A DNA stretch of 64,000 nucleotides, taken from NCBI RefSeq assembly GCF_002005305.1, contig NZ_CP014782.1:186001-250000 (forward strand), read 5' to 3'. Of the stretch, positions 17,830 to 27,780 are shown in pieces (position 1 is the first letter of the stretch; each line of letters begins with the position of its first letter). Under the pieces are notes generated by a model that ran no database searches, was not told where the DNA came from, and worked only from the letters and a program-made list of their open reading frames with translations. The stretch comes from Shewanella psychrophila. Its GTDB lineage: Bacteria > Pseudomonadota > Gammaproteobacteria > Enterobacterales > Shewanellaceae. Made by a program: the position numbers and the translations under genes.

Positions 17830-20800
17830 ATGGCACGTTTCTTTATCGATCGCCCTATTTTTGCTTGGGTGATCGCCATTATTGTGATGCTGGCCGGGGT
17901 CTTGTCGATCTTCGGGTTACCCGTATCTCAATATCCGAGTATCGCGCCGCCATCGGTTGTGATCAGCGCTGTATACCCTGGTGCATCAGCTAAGACTATG
18001 GAAGATTCGGTGACTCAGGTCATCGAGCAGAGAATGACAGGTCTGGATAACCTGCGCTATATATCATCGACTAGTGATAGCTTCGGTAATGCGCAGATCA
18101 CCTTAACCTTTAATGCAGAAGCAGATCCTGATATTGCTCAGGTACAGGTGCAGAACAAGTTACAGCTTGCTATGCCTCTGCTACCCCAAGAAGTTCAGGC
18201 GCAAGGTGTTAACGTCAGTAAGTCGAGCGCAGGCTTCTTGATGGTATTGGGCTTTGTTTCCCAGGATGGTTCTCTGGATAAGAACGATATCTCGGATTAT
18301 GTGGCGTCTAACATACAAGATCCCATGAGTCGTGTTCCTGGCGTGGGTACCATTCAACTGTTTGGTGCTCAGTATGCGATGCGTATCTGGCTAGATCCTC
18401 TCAAGCTGACTCAATATAATCTGACCAGCATAGATATTATGGCCTCAATACGTGAGCAGAATGCTCAAGTATCTGCGGGTCAGTTAGGTGGTGCCCCATC
18501 TGTCGGCGGACAGGAGCTTAATGCGACTGTATCGGCTCAGAGTCGACTGCAGACTGTAGATCAGTTCGAACAGATCATCATCAAGTCTGATTCCAGCGGT
18601 GCCAATGTTTACCTCAAGGATGTGGCTCGAGTCGAATTAGGTGCAGAAAACTATTCGTCTGAGTCTTTCTACAATGGTAAGCCTGCGGCGGGTATCGGAA
18701 TTCAATTAGCAACCGGAGCTAACGCACTGGCAACGGCTAACGCGGTACGAGCCAAGATTGACGAGATGGAGACTTTCTTCCCTCAGGGGCTGGAAGTCGT
18801 TTATCCTTATGATACGACGCCATTCGTAGAGCAATCCATCGAAGGTGTTGTTCATACCTTACTCGAAGCAATTGTACTCGTTTTCTTGATCATGTTCCTG
18901 TTTCTACAAAATATCAGGGCGACACTCATTCCGACCATCGCTGTGCCTGTGGTGTTATTAGGTACCTTCGCCATTTTGTCGGCGCTGGGTTTCTCAATTA
19001 ATACTTTGACCATGTTTGCCATGGTGTTGGCCATCGGCTTGCTGGTGGATGATGCCATCGTGGTAGTGGAAAACGTCGAACGTGTGATGCAGGAGGAGGG
19101 GCTGAGCCCCATCGAGGCCACCAAGAAATCCATGGAGCAGATCACTGGTGCTCTGGTAGGTATCGGTTTGACCTTATCGGCAGTATTCGTGCCCATGGCA
19201 TTCATGTCGGGCTCGACAGGTGTTATTTATCGTCAATTCTCGGTGACCATTGTTTCGGCCATGGGACTATCGGTGATGGTAGCCTTGATTCTGACTCCGG
19301 CCCTATGTGCCACTATGCTTAAACCGATGAAGAAAGGTCAGACGCATATTGATACAGGCTTCTTCGGTTGGTTTAACCGCAGTTTCGACAAGATGACATC
19401 GCGCTACACCGACAGTGTTGCCGCTATGATCAAACGAACTGGCCGTGTCATGTTGATTTATCTGGCCTTGGTTGTCGCAGTGGGTTGGATCTTCATGCGT
19501 ATGCCTACAGCTTTCCTACCCGATGAAGATCAGGGCATCATGTTTACTCAGGCTATCTTGCCAGTGAACTCGACTCTGGAAAGTACTCAGAAGGTGATGG
19601 AAAAAGTCAGTGACTTTTACCTTAACGAAGAAAGTGAAAACGTGAAATCTGTATTCAGCGTTTCTGGTTTCAGCTTCGCGGGTAACGGTCAGAACATGGG
19701 TATCGCCTTCGTCAGTATGAAGGACTGGGCCGAGCGAGAGGGTGTCGGACAAGATATTCAATCGGTTGCGGGGCGAGCCATGGGCATGTTTATGCAGATG
19801 AAGGAAGCTTTCGTGTTTGCATTTGTGCCTCCTGCGGTTATCGAGCTGGGTACTGCAAACGGTTTCGACTTCTATCTACAGGACAGAAATGGCCAAGGTC
19901 ATGAAAAGCTGGTTGAAGCACGTAATATGTTGTTAGGCTTAGCTTCCCAGAATCCTAATCTGGTAGGGGTACGCCCGAACGGTCAGGAAGATGCACCTAT
20001 GTACCAGATACATATAGATCAGGCTAAGATCCGTGCCTTGAGTGTCGACATCAACTCGGTGAACAGCGTGCTGGGTACGGCATGGGGTGGCTCATACGTG
20101 AATGACTTCATCGATCGTGGACGAGTTAAGAAAGTCTATGTTCAGGGTGAAGCCCAGTACCGTATGCAGCCGGAAGATCTCGATACCTGGTATGTACGTA
20201 ATAGTAATGGAGAGATGGTACCTTTCTCAGCTTTCGCTACGGGAACATGGGAATATGCTTCGCCTCGACTGGAGCGATTTAACGGTCTACCTGCGATGAA
20301 CATTCAGGGGGGAACTGCACCTGGCTATAGTACTGGTGCTGCCATGGACGATATCGAACAGATGGTGAAGAAGCTACCACCTGGGTTCGGTGTCGAGTGG
20401 AACGGACTATCCTATGAGGAAAGACTATCGGGTAATCAGGCTCCAGCTCTGTATGCCCTGTCTATCGTGGTGGTATTCCTGGTATTGGCGGCATTGTATG
20501 AGAGTTGGTCTGTACCTTTCGCGGTTATCTTAGTGGTTCCTTTGGGCATTATCGGTGCACTTATTGCCATGAACACCCGCGGATTGCCAAATGACGTATT
20601 TTTCCAGGTTGGGTTATTAACAACGGTGGGACTGGCGACCAAGAATGCTATTTTGATTGTAGAGTTTGCCAAAGAGTTCTATGACAAAGGAGCTACTCTT
20701 GTGGATGCGACGCTACATGCTGTACGTGTACGTCTGCGTCCGATCCTGATGACATCATTAGCCTTCGGCTTAGGGGTTGTACCGTTAGCGATAAGCAGCG

Positions 20801-20973
20801 GCGTAGGCTCTGGTAGCCAAAATGCCATAGGTACAGCTGTACTAGGTGGCATGATGAGTTCGACCTTCATAGGGATATTCTTCATCCCAATTTTCTTCGT
20901 CGTTGTGGAGCGTATCTTCAGCAAACGAGAGAAGAAGAAGGCAGCCGAAGCTGAGACCAGCGCTACGTTATAG
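17830..20973 (+). CDS. RND multidrug efflux pump, inner-membrane transporter (AcrB/MexB, HAE1 family)
   Basis: This 1047-residue protein matches AcrB in length and layout: MARFFIDRPIFAWVIAI at the N-terminus, twelve membrane helices and two large periplasmic loops. The proton-relay aspartate pair is in GLLVDDAIVVVENVER. A conserved lysine in TM10 is seen in VGLATKNAILIVEFAKE. It expels hydrophobic compounds by proton antiport as part of a tripartite complex with the adaptor encoded just upstream. The outer-membrane component is missing from the operon. A strong terminator follows. Confidence 0.95.
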   Translation: MARFFIDRPIFAWVIAIIVMLAGVLSIFGLPVSQYPSIAPPSVVISAVYPGASAKTMEDSVTQVIEQRMTGLDNLRYISSTSDSFGNAQITLTFNAEADPDIAQVQVQNKLQLAMPLLPQEVQAQGVNVSKSSAGFLMVLGFVSQDGSLDKNDISDYVASNIQDPMSRVPGVGTIQLFGAQYAMRIWLDPLKLTQYNLTSIDIMASIREQNAQVSAGQLGGAPSVGGQELNATVSAQSRLQTVDQFEQIIIKSDSSGANVYLKDVARVELGAENYSSESFYNGKPAAGIGIQLATGANALATANAVRAKIDEMETFFPQGLEVVYPYDTTPFVEQSIEGVVHTLLEAIVLVFLIMFLFLQNIRATLIPTIAVPVVLLGTFAILSALGFSINTLTMFAMVLAIGLLVDDAIVVVENVERVMQEEGLSPIEATKKSMEQITGALVGIGLTLSAVFVPMAFMSGSTGVIYRQFSVTIVSAMGLSVMVALILTPALCATMLKPMKKGQTHIDTGFFGWFNRSFDKMTSRYTDSVAAMIKRTGRVMLIYLALVVAVGWIFMRMPTAFLPDEDQGIMFTQAILPVNSTLESTQKVMEKVSDFYLNEESENVKSVFSVSGFSFAGNGQNMGIAFVSMKDWAEREGVGQDIQSVAGRAMGMFMQMKEAFVFAFVPPAVIELGTANGFDFYLQDRNGQGHEKLVEARNMLLGLASQNPNLVGVRPNGQEDAPMYQIHIDQAKIRALSVDINSVNSVLGTAWGGSYVNDFIDRGRVKKVYVQGEAQYRMQPEDLDTWYVRNSNGEMVPFSAFATGTWEYASPRLERFNGLPAMNIQGGTAPGYSTGAAMDDIEQMVKKLPPGFGVEWNGLSYEERLSGNQAPALYALSIVVVFLVLAALYESWSVPFAVILVVPLGIIGALIAMNTRGLPNDVFFQVGLLTTVGLATKNAILIVEFAKEFYDKGATLVDATLHAVRVRLRPILMTSLAFGLGVVPLAISSGVGSGSQNAIGTAVLGGMMSSTFIGIFFIPIFFVVVERIFSKREKKKAAEAETSATL

Positions 20974-21302
20974 CATTAGATGATCTCGACGAGATAATGT
21001 TTAAAAAACCCGGCAATAACATTGCCGGGTTTTTTTATTGGTTAAAAGGAAAGATGAGAAGACGTGAGGACGCCAACAAGTTGGCTAGGAGGCGCCTATT
21101 AGGAAAGAAATAAAGCTAGGTGAATGAAGCTTAAAATTAGCTCAGAGCCATTTTGAAAGACTGTTGAATGTATCTGGGAAGTGTTTTAGATTCACATAGC
21201 TAGTGTTTACGGTAAGCTAGCTGCTAGCTTTATTATTCATGCATGCACATTAACAAATAGATGCGAATATGCACTGCACCGAAGTTTATTTCAAGGAAAA
21301 AA
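20974..21302. other. Intergenic region after RND operon
   Basis: Besides the terminator, this 329-bp stretch holds a perfect 17-bp inverted repeat at 21214-21230 (AAGCTAGC-T-GCTAGCTT), about 70 bp upstream of the decayed lipoprotein gene. It may be its old operator. No open frame of note was seen. Confidence 0.4.
21003..21038 (+). terminator. Terminator of the RND efflux operon
   Basis: An 11-bp stem (AACCCGGCAAT / ATTGCCGGGTT) with a short AAC loop is followed by an uninterrupted T-run, about 30 bp after the pump stop codon. Confidence 0.92.
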
Positions 21303-21694
21303 ATGCGAACAATTGTAATGTCAGCCTTGGTGCTATGCTTTGTGTCTGGATGTGCTACAAACCTCAATAAGATAGATTCTAGTCCTGATAAAAGAACTAT
21401 TATTGCCTACAGCGATTCAGGAGCAAATGTTTTACTGCCTTGGTCTTCTACAAATAGAACAAGAATTGAGAAGGTAGATGGCGAGGATGTCAGTGACTTT
21501 TTTACGGAATAAAATGCCTTAGCTGTTTCCCCTGGAACGCATTCTTTGATTATAAGTTGTTATATAATTCAAGGTGGTATACCTGCCAAAAATCGGATGA
21601 CCTATGAACTTAAAGTTGAACAAGGGAAAAATATATCTTTAAGGCTAGGTTAGATGGAAATTCGGGGTGTAAAACTAGTTATGAAGTAATCTAA
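21303..21694 (+). pseudogene. Small lipoprotein gene broken by a nonsense codon and a frameshift
   Basis: ATG at 21303 follows an AAGGA site and opens a lipoprotein (MRTIVMSALVLCFVSGCATN, lipobox VSGC). The frame meets TAA at 21510-21512. Without that stop it continues for 46 sensible codons (NALAVSPGTHSLIISCY and on through TYELKVEQGKNISL) to TAG at 21651. A one-base change near 21640 would further extend it to NSGCKTSYEVI and a stop at 21692-21694. The restored protein of about 130 residues has the V-x-PG-x-H...C layout of small envelope lipoproteins that I cannot name. One nonsense and one probable -1 event suggest decay; sequencing error at both sites is less likely. Confidence 0.6.
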
Positions 21695-21808
21695 ACTTCA
21701 CCAACAGCTAAATTAGGGGCGAAAAAATTACTACCCCTTTTGTTGGTAAAACAACCTATAGGAAATAGTTGAAGTACATAATAGACTAATTTAGCCTTGC
21801 CCTAAATC

Positions 21809-21845
21809 GACGAGGTCGCGCCCTCGCAGGGCTGTCGACCTCGTC
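21809..21845. terminator. Nested hairpin downstream of the AbgT-family gene
   Basis: Perfect 10-bp arms GACGAGGTCG / CGACCTCGTC enclose a second small stem (GCCCT / AGGGC). There is no long T-run on the minus strand (GATTTAGG), so it is a probable but atypical terminator or mRNA 3'-end stabiliser for the minus-strand gene ending at 21878. Confidence 0.5.
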
Positions 21846-21877
21846 TTAGCTTTTCTCGTAAAACCTAATACCTTCTT

Positions 21878-23494
21878 CTAAGGCGTATAATAGGTCGCGG
21901 CCCCAGGTCCCACTGGCATCTCTAATACAAAGACCCAAAGGAAGAAGAACAGCGTCCAACCGATAAAAAATACGATGGAATATGGAAGCATGGTGGCGAT
22001 GAGCGTACCTATGCCTAAGTTCTTCTTATACTGGGAAGCGACCGCAAGAATTAGTCCGAAGTAACTCATCATAGGGGTGATCAAGTTAGTCACCGAATCC
22101 CCGATTCTATAGGCCGCCTGAATGGTTTCCGGTGCATAGCCAATCAGCATCAGCATAGGAACGAAAATGGGTGCAGTTACTGCCCATTGCGCCGAGGCAC
22201 TGCCTAACATTAGGTTGATGACACCACACATCATGATGAACAACAGGAACACGAGTGGGCCAGTGAGGCCGATGGCGCTGAGTGCATCGGCGCCCGAAAC
22301 GGCTAATACCGCACCTAAGTTAGTCCACTTGAAGAAGGCGACAAATTGCGAAGCGAAGAAGACCAATACGATATACATGCCCATGGAACTCATACTGTGG
22401 GACATGGCATCGATAACATCTTTATCTCGTTTCATGGTGCCGACGACTTTACCGTAAACCAGACCGGGAATAGCGAAACAGATAAAGATAAAGGCAACAA
22501 TTCCCTTAAGGAAGGGCGAGTCGGCCACTAAGCCGGTTTCTGGATTTCTCAGTGGTCCACTTTCCGGTACTATAGTTAGTGCCAGCAATGCAGAAAGTAT
22601 GAGTATGGCAATCCCTGCAGCTTTAAGGCCCCGCTTTTCCTGGGCACTGACAGAGTCCATTTTCTGATGACTTAAGTCGACAGCCGCTTCACTAGCATCA
22701 TATTTACCTAGTTTAGGCTCGACAATTTTCTCGGTGACCAGTGCGCCTAAGACAGTAATTAGGAAGGTTGAGACGAACATGAAATACCAGTTCACCTCGG
22801 GACCAACGGTATACTCAGGGTCGATCATCTGAGCTGCAGCTTCAGTGATTCCGGAAAGCAGAGGATCGACAGTACCTAAGAGTAAGTTAGCACTATAACC
22901 ACCGGATACCCCGGCGAATGCCGCAGCAAGACCTGCAAGTGGGTGACGCCCAAGAGAGTGGAATATCATCGCCGCCATAGGGATTAGAACCACATAACCT
23001 AGCTCGGCTGCTGTATTTGATACGATACCTGCGAAGACTATCGTTAGGGTGACTAAGCGTTTCGAAGTCCCCATGACTAATGAACGCATAGCGGCAGAAA
23101 GCATGCCGGAACGTTCGGCTATCCCGACACCTAAAAGCGCTACGAGTACGGTACCAAGTGGCGTGAAGCCAGTGAAGTTAGTCACCAGATTGGAGACTAT
23201 CATCCTTAAACCTTCGGCATTCATCAGGCTGACAACATGAATGAGTCCGTCTTCACTGCGTCCTGATGAGCCTATCGGGCGAGGGTCGGTAATCGAAAGT
23301 TCGAAGTAACCAGCGATGCCGCTGATAACGATAACGGCCATACAGAACATGGCGAATAGTGTGATGGGATGAGGGAGCAAGTTACCTAATCGCTCGACAA
23401 TATTGAGAAAACGCACAAAAGCGCCGCTCTGTCCCCCAGATGGTCCCGATGATTTGAGAGGCATATCTATGCTCTCATCTTTATTTAAACCCAT
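21878..23494 (-). CDS. AbgT family transporter
   Basis: This 538-residue inner-membrane protein has about 12 hydrophobic segments plus re-entrant loops. It carries family sequences such as NIVERLGNLLPHPITLFAMF near the N-terminus, AAAFAGVSGGYSANLLLGTVDPLLSGI, and the C-terminal SVTNLITPMMSYFGLIL. AbgT proteins were first described for uptake of p-aminobenzoyl-glutamate; other members export sulfonamides. The direction cannot be told from sequence. Length is close to E. coli AbgT (508 aa). No aminoacyl-glutamate hydrolase gene (abgAB) is adjacent. Confidence 0.9.
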   Translation of the reverse strand: MGLNKDESIDMPLKSSGPSGGQSGAFVRFLNIVERLGNLLPHPITLFAMFCMAVIVISGIAGYFELSITDPRPIGSSGRSEDGLIHVVSLMNAEGLRMIVSNLVTNFTGFTPLGTVLVALLGVGIAERSGMLSAAMRSLVMGTSKRLVTLTIVFAGIVSNTAAELGYVVLIPMAAMIFHSLGRHPLAGLAAAFAGVSGGYSANLLLGTVDPLLSGITEAAAQMIDPEYTVGPEVNWYFMFVSTFLITVLGALVTEKIVEPKLGKYDASEAAVDLSHQKMDSVSAQEKRGLKAAGIAILILSALLALTIVPESGPLRNPETGLVADSPFLKGIVAFIFICFAIPGLVYGKVVGTMKRDKDVIDAMSHSMSSMGMYIVLVFFASQFVAFFKWTNLGAVLAVSGADALSAIGLTGPLVFLLFIMMCGVINLMLGSASAQWAVTAPIFVPMLMLIGYAPETIQAAYRIGDSVTNLITPMMSYFGLILAVASQYKKNLGIGTLIATMLPYSIVFFIGWTLFFFLWVFVLEMPVGPGAATYYTP

Positions 23495-23685
23495 ACCCTG
23501 TTTCCTTCAATGTTGGCCTCTTTGGACCTTTTTGTCGCCACTTTAATAGTTGGCTTTTTCGGTTTTCATACTCGGGATTTCCGAGTCGACCTGCCATCAT
23601 GTCTCAGTAGGTTTAAATGAAGCTTAAAATGCTAAGTTAATGCGTTTAATTATTGACTGCTGTTTATGAAAAGTGAAGAGAAGTG

Positions 23686-24888
23686 TTAACCCCTATGAGA
23701 TTTCTTGTATTTATGTGGAGTCATCTCAGTGCGGCGCTTGAACTCGGTATAGAAGGAAGACTTGCTGTTATATCCGACCTCATAGGCGATATCTATAACG
23801 CTCATTTCACCCTCGAGTAGTAGCCCCTTAGCATCTTGTATGCGGTATTGGTTAATCAAGTCGAAATAGTTACCTTGGGTGTGCTGGTTAATTATCTGGG
23901 ATAGATGGTGAGTACTTATTTGCAGTTGTGCGGCCAGTTTCCCAAGAGACAGCTTAGAGTCTTTATATACTCCTTCACTCATAATGTGTGCGAGATCCTT
24001 GATGACCTCTTCGGCTTGATTAGAGGTCACGGAGGAGCGGTATTGTTTATCGACTAATACTCCTCCGATTGGTATCTGTATGCTACTCAGGAGGGGGCTC
24101 GTCTGTTCTGATACTTGCTCTGATCTAGGGGCAAATGGCTGGGAGCGTATTTTATCAAGGGCTTGATGACTGAGGATGTTTTTACCCAGCACAGGTAGAT
24201 AGTAAAAAATCATGCAGCTTATCGCTGTGACGATTAACACAATACTGGATATCATCCAGGTGAATTTGTGTGGCAGACGAAAGAGGAAGAAACCAAATAC
24301 GATGGCGAAACTGATGCTGATGCCTATGAAGCCACCCTTGAGGCGATTTATTTCTCTGAGCACATCATTTTTCTTATTGTTCATTTCAACATGCAATTCA
24401 TGCCAGCTTAAGTATAGGTATACAGAACCTAATCCACTTATTAACAGCAATCTACTGAAACGTATTGGCATCAGGGAAAGTTGCCAGGGAATAGGCTCAT
24501 TGGCATAAACATGTACAAAAAATTGCTGTTTTGCGGATTCATCGAGCATGTTGTAGGGCATCATCACGATTAAATAGATTAGGGGGAAGGCTAAGTGTTT
24601 GATATTTCTCCACTGGAACTCATCGTTTAATCCCATACTGGCTTTGAAGTAGAGGTAGAAGAAAATAGGTACTGACACTGAGAGTGGGCCGGATATCGAT
24701 ATGATATAAAGATAACTCCCACCGTCTTCGAAAATTGCCAGTTCGATCATTAAGCTTATCAGACCTATCAACATCATAGAGAAACAGAGTCTTGCCTTAT
24801 TGTTTTGATGGGGCGTAGTTGCGACATACCCCATCATGAAGAAAGACATTCCCACTGATATTAGTAACAAGATGGTCATTAACTGCAT
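23686..24888 (-). CDS. Membrane-anchored AraC-family transcriptional regulator
   Basis: This 400-residue protein has an N-terminal half with about seven hydrophobic segments (from MQLMTILLLISVGMSFFMMG to residue about 230). A short linker follows, then a C-terminal AraC DNA-binding domain with two helix-turn-helix units: LGKLAAQLQISTHHLSQIIN and VIDIAYEVGYNSKSSFYTEF, ending RRTEMTPHKYKKS. This architecture suggests a membrane sensor that binds DNA directly. It is divergent from the penicillin-acylase-type lipoprotein gene across 263 bp, so that gene is its most obvious candidate target. Confidence 0.87.
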   Translation of the reverse strand: MQLMTILLLISVGMSFFMMGYVATTPHQNNKARLCFSMMLIGLISLMIELAIFEDGGSYLYIISISGPLSVSVPIFFYLYFKASMGLNDEFQWRNIKHLAFPLIYLIVMMPYNMLDESAKQQFFVHVYANEPIPWQLSLMPIRFSRLLLISGLGSVYLYLSWHELHVEMNNKKNDVLREINRLKGGFIGISISFAIVFGFFLFRLPHKFTWMISSIVLIVTAISCMIFYYLPVLGKNILSHQALDKIRSQPFAPRSEQVSEQTSPLLSSIQIPIGGVLVDKQYRSSVTSNQAEEVIKDLAHIMSEGVYKDSKLSLGKLAAQLQISTHHLSQIINQHTQGNYFDLINQYRIQDAKGLLLEGEMSVIDIAYEVGYNSKSSFYTEFKRRTEMTPHKYKKSHRG

Positions 24889-25151
24889 GGCTTAATCAAT
24901 CCTTGGTTTAAGCCTGCCTCATAGGGCTATGGCAACACCTGAAAATAACCAAATGAACCCAAATACTCAAACAATCGTTTAAATAATTGATAATTAGTAA
25001 GAATAAAAAAGTCCGAACGGGTCGGGGCGGTCGAGTTGTTCTGCATTAGTGAATAAAGTAACAAATGAATAGCAAATCATAAACTTATTTTTGGTAAATC
25101 ATAGGGTGTCAGCTTGATTTTGGGTCGCATCTACAGGGGATTAAATCGGTA

Positions 25152-27533
25152 ATGAAAAATAATAAATATAAAATATACCTAACTCCAATTGCAGTGGCGT
25201 TGACGCTGTCGCTAGTGGGTTGTAATGGCAGCGACGATGATATCAATGAACCAGAGGTTCTACCCAGTACCGCAAAAATTGAATATACCTCATTTGGTGT
25301 GCCGCACATTACCGCCTCTGATTATCGGTCATTGGGATATGGGCAAGCGTATGCCCACGCTCAAGAGAATATGTGTACCTTAGCCGAGCAGATTATCGAG
25401 GTCAGAGCTCAAAAAGCTATCACTTTCGGTGCCGGCGACTCGAATGAAAATGTGAATACAGATTTTGGCACCTTAGCCCTGAATATTTATAAGGATGCTG
25501 AGAATGCGATAGAAGGTATGACACAAGAGCAAACTGAGTTATTGACAGGTTATGCGGCAGGGTTTAATCAGGCCGTATTAGATAAAGTAGGGTCGCAAAA
25601 TTATCCATCTCCTTGCCGAGGGGCTGACTGGGTTCCCGAGCTGAGTATTGTCGATCTACATGCCTATCATTTAAAACTGGCTCTGTTTGCCAGTGGTGGC
25701 GCGTTGACGACTCAAATAGCCACGGCTTCACCAACACCAACGAATAACAGTTTACAGAAGATGTTCAAAGATGTGGCCAGCAAAAACGAAGGTCTGGGCA
25801 GTAATGGTTGGGCACTTGGCCGGGATAAGACTGAATCCGGTAGTGGTATGTTACTTTCTAATCCTCATTTCCCTTGGGTTGGTAACCTTAGATTCGTAGA
25901 AAATCATCTGCAAATTCCTGGTGAAATCAACGTAACCGGTGTCTCTTTCGTCGGTGTGCCTGGAGTGCTTATTGGTTTTAATGAAAACATTGCCTGGACT
26001 CATACGGTTTCTCAATCTAAGCGCTTCACCACTTATCGTTTGACACTGGATGCTGAAAACCCGACTCGCTATCTCTATGACGGTGAATATCTGGATATGA
26101 CCAGCCAAGAATTTATAGTCTCGGTGAAAAATGATGATGGCACCAGCGCTGAGGTGAGCAAGACACTCTATTCATCTCATTATGGACCTATGCTTGGCTG
26201 GTATCCAGATGGAACAGCGGTCAGCTATCGTGATGCTAATGCCAATAACGGTAACATGGTCAGTCAATGGTTGGCCATGGATCGTGCCAAGACTATCGAA
26301 GAGTTTGAGGCGGCATTCGAGACCTATCAGGGCATTCCCTGGGTGAATACTATGGCGACAGATGATAAGGGAAATGCCTTCTTTATCGATGGTTCGAGGG
26401 CGCCAAATCTGAATGCATTTGCCGCAATTTTAGTTAAAGACTTCGTGAATAATGATCCTGTGGGTAAGGCGCTATGGCAAGGTGGCCGCGGCCAGTTAGT
26501 ACTGGATGGCAGTATGTCGTTATTTGAATGGGTGGATACTGGCAACACACCGATCCCGGGTGTGGTGCCTTTCGAAAAATCCCCTAAGGTACTTCGCAGC
26601 GATTATGTGTTTAATGCTAACAGCAGTCATTGGCTAAATAACGTCGAGGAACCATTGGAAGGTTACTCTATTGTCTATGGTCCAGAGCAGACTATTCGAA
26701 GTCCACGGACGCGAATGAATGCGACCATGTTGCAAGAAAAATCGGCTCAGGGTATATCCGGAGAAGATGGTAAATTCAATCTTGACGAGTTAAAGCATGT
26801 AGTGACGAGTCAACGTGGCCAACTGTCTGAGATGATCAAAGATCAGTTAGTCGATCGTTGCACCGGAGTCACCAATATCACTCTAGAAAGTCAGGATATC
26901 ATCGATATCTCAGCGGCCTGTAGTGTGCTCGCAAACTGGGATGGCTTATATGCTAATACCAGCCAAGGTGCTCATCTATTCAGAGAGTTTCTGAAGGTAT
27001 TTGATGTAGGCGGCGAGCAAGTGTTGAGTGATAGTTTATTCGACCTAGCATTTGATGTTAAAAACCCAGTTTCAACACCGGCGCAGCTGGCCAAGCATAC
27101 AGGATCAGTCGCTAGCGACCCAGTTTTACAAGCTTTAGCCAGCACGGTCCAGCATCTCGCCAGTGTAAACATTCCATTGGCAGCACCATTGGGGACAATT
27201 CAGTACCATATGAAGAATGAAGAGAAGCTAGCCATTCCTGGTGGAGGCACCATAGATGGTGTGTTTAATATCAATACTGGCGGCAGTGCTAAGGTGAAAA
27301 GCTATGGTTATCCCGTATTTCATGGTGCGAGTTGGTTGATGGCGTTGGAGTTTACTACTGATGGCCCTAAGGCCGATGCGTTTTTAACTTACGGTCAATC
27401 CCATGATCCTGAGTCAGAGCATTTTGTCGATCAGACTCGCTTGTTTTCCAAGGGGAAGTGGCGTCCGGTGCTGTTTACCGAGCAGCAAATTAAGGATGAC
27501 TTAGTCGACACCATAGAGTTAACTCTGAACTAG
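25152..27533 (+). CDS. Penicillin acylase family lipoprotein (Ntn hydrolase), candidate AHL acylase
   Basis: This 793-residue protein has a lipoprotein signal (lipobox LVGC, Cys24). It has the S45 peptidase layout: an alpha-subunit region, then a self-cleavage site before Ser217 in GLGSNGWALGRDKT, which becomes the N-terminal nucleophile of the beta subunit. The beta region includes LLSNPHFPW and the conserved GVPGVLIGFNENIAWTHT. Relatives include PvdQ/QuiP-type enzymes and an AHL acylase from Shewanella, which cleave the amide bond of acyl-homoserine lactones; other relatives cleave beta-lactam or aculeacin side chains. Here the protein sits 12 kb from a luxI-type gene, so turnover of self-made signal is an attractive inference, not proven. 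The gene is divergent from an AraC regulator. Confidence 0.85.
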   Translation: MKNNKYKIYLTPIAVALTLSLVGCNGSDDDINEPEVLPSTAKIEYTSFGVPHITASDYRSLGYGQAYAHAQENMCTLAEQIIEVRAQKAITFGAGDSNENVNTDFGTLALNIYKDAENAIEGMTQEQTELLTGYAAGFNQAVLDKVGSQNYPSPCRGADWVPELSIVDLHAYHLKLALFASGGALTTQIATASPTPTNNSLQKMFKDVASKNEGLGSNGWALGRDKTESGSGMLLSNPHFPWVGNLRFVENHLQIPGEINVTGVSFVGVPGVLIGFNENIAWTHTVSQSKRFTTYRLTLDAENPTRYLYDGEYLDMTSQEFIVSVKNDDGTSAEVSKTLYSSHYGPMLGWYPDGTAVSYRDANANNGNMVSQWLAMDRAKTIEEFEAAFETYQGIPWVNTMATDDKGNAFFIDGSRAPNLNAFAAILVKDFVNNDPVGKALWQGGRGQLVLDGSMSLFEWVDTGNTPIPGVVPFEKSPKVLRSDYVFNANSSHWLNNVEEPLEGYSIVYGPEQTIRSPRTRMNATMLQEKSAQGISGEDGKFNLDELKHVVTSQRGQLSEMIKDQLVDRCTGVTNITLESQDIIDISAACSVLANWDGLYANTSQGAHLFREFLKVFDVGGEQVLSDSLFDLAFDVKNPVSTPAQLAKHTGSVASDPVLQALASTVQHLASVNIPLAAPLGTIQYHMKNEEKLAIPGGGTIDGVFNINTGGSAKVKSYGYPVFHGASWLMALEFTTDGPKADAFLTYGQSHDPESEHFVDQTRLFSKGKWRPVLFTEQQIKDDLVDTIELTLN

Positions 27534-27546
27534 CGTTAATTCCAGA

Positions 27547-27573
27547 CAAAAAAATGGACCCAAGTAAGGGTCC
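27547..27573 (-). terminator. Hairpin with minus-strand T-run (copy 1)
   Basis: A 6-bp stem GGACCC / GGGTCC with a 6-nt loop has seven A residues on its left, so it reads as a terminator on the minus strand. It lies just after the acylase gene, which is on the plus strand. Confidence 0.5.
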
Positions 27574-27753
27574 AAAAGGGATATTTGATTTGCGCTTGCA
27601 CTAACAATTAAAAATTAGAGAAGTATAAGCAAGCAGTTCGAACAAATGGGGTAATACTCTCGCTGTTTGCTTGATTACTAATTTAGCAAGGTACTGCTGT
27701 ACGGAAACTGAATGATAAAGTCATTAAGTTCAGTCTCTTCATTAAATTTCAGG

Positions 27754-27780
27754 CAAAAAAAAGCCTCTATTCTAAGAGGC
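27754..27780 (-). terminator. Hairpin with minus-strand T-run (copy 2)
   Basis: A 6-bp stem GCCTCT / AGAGGC with a 6-nt loop is preceded by eight A residues and followed by AAAAGGG, exactly like copy 1. No minus-strand gene is known upstream of it, so a small RNA may end here. Confidence 0.5.
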
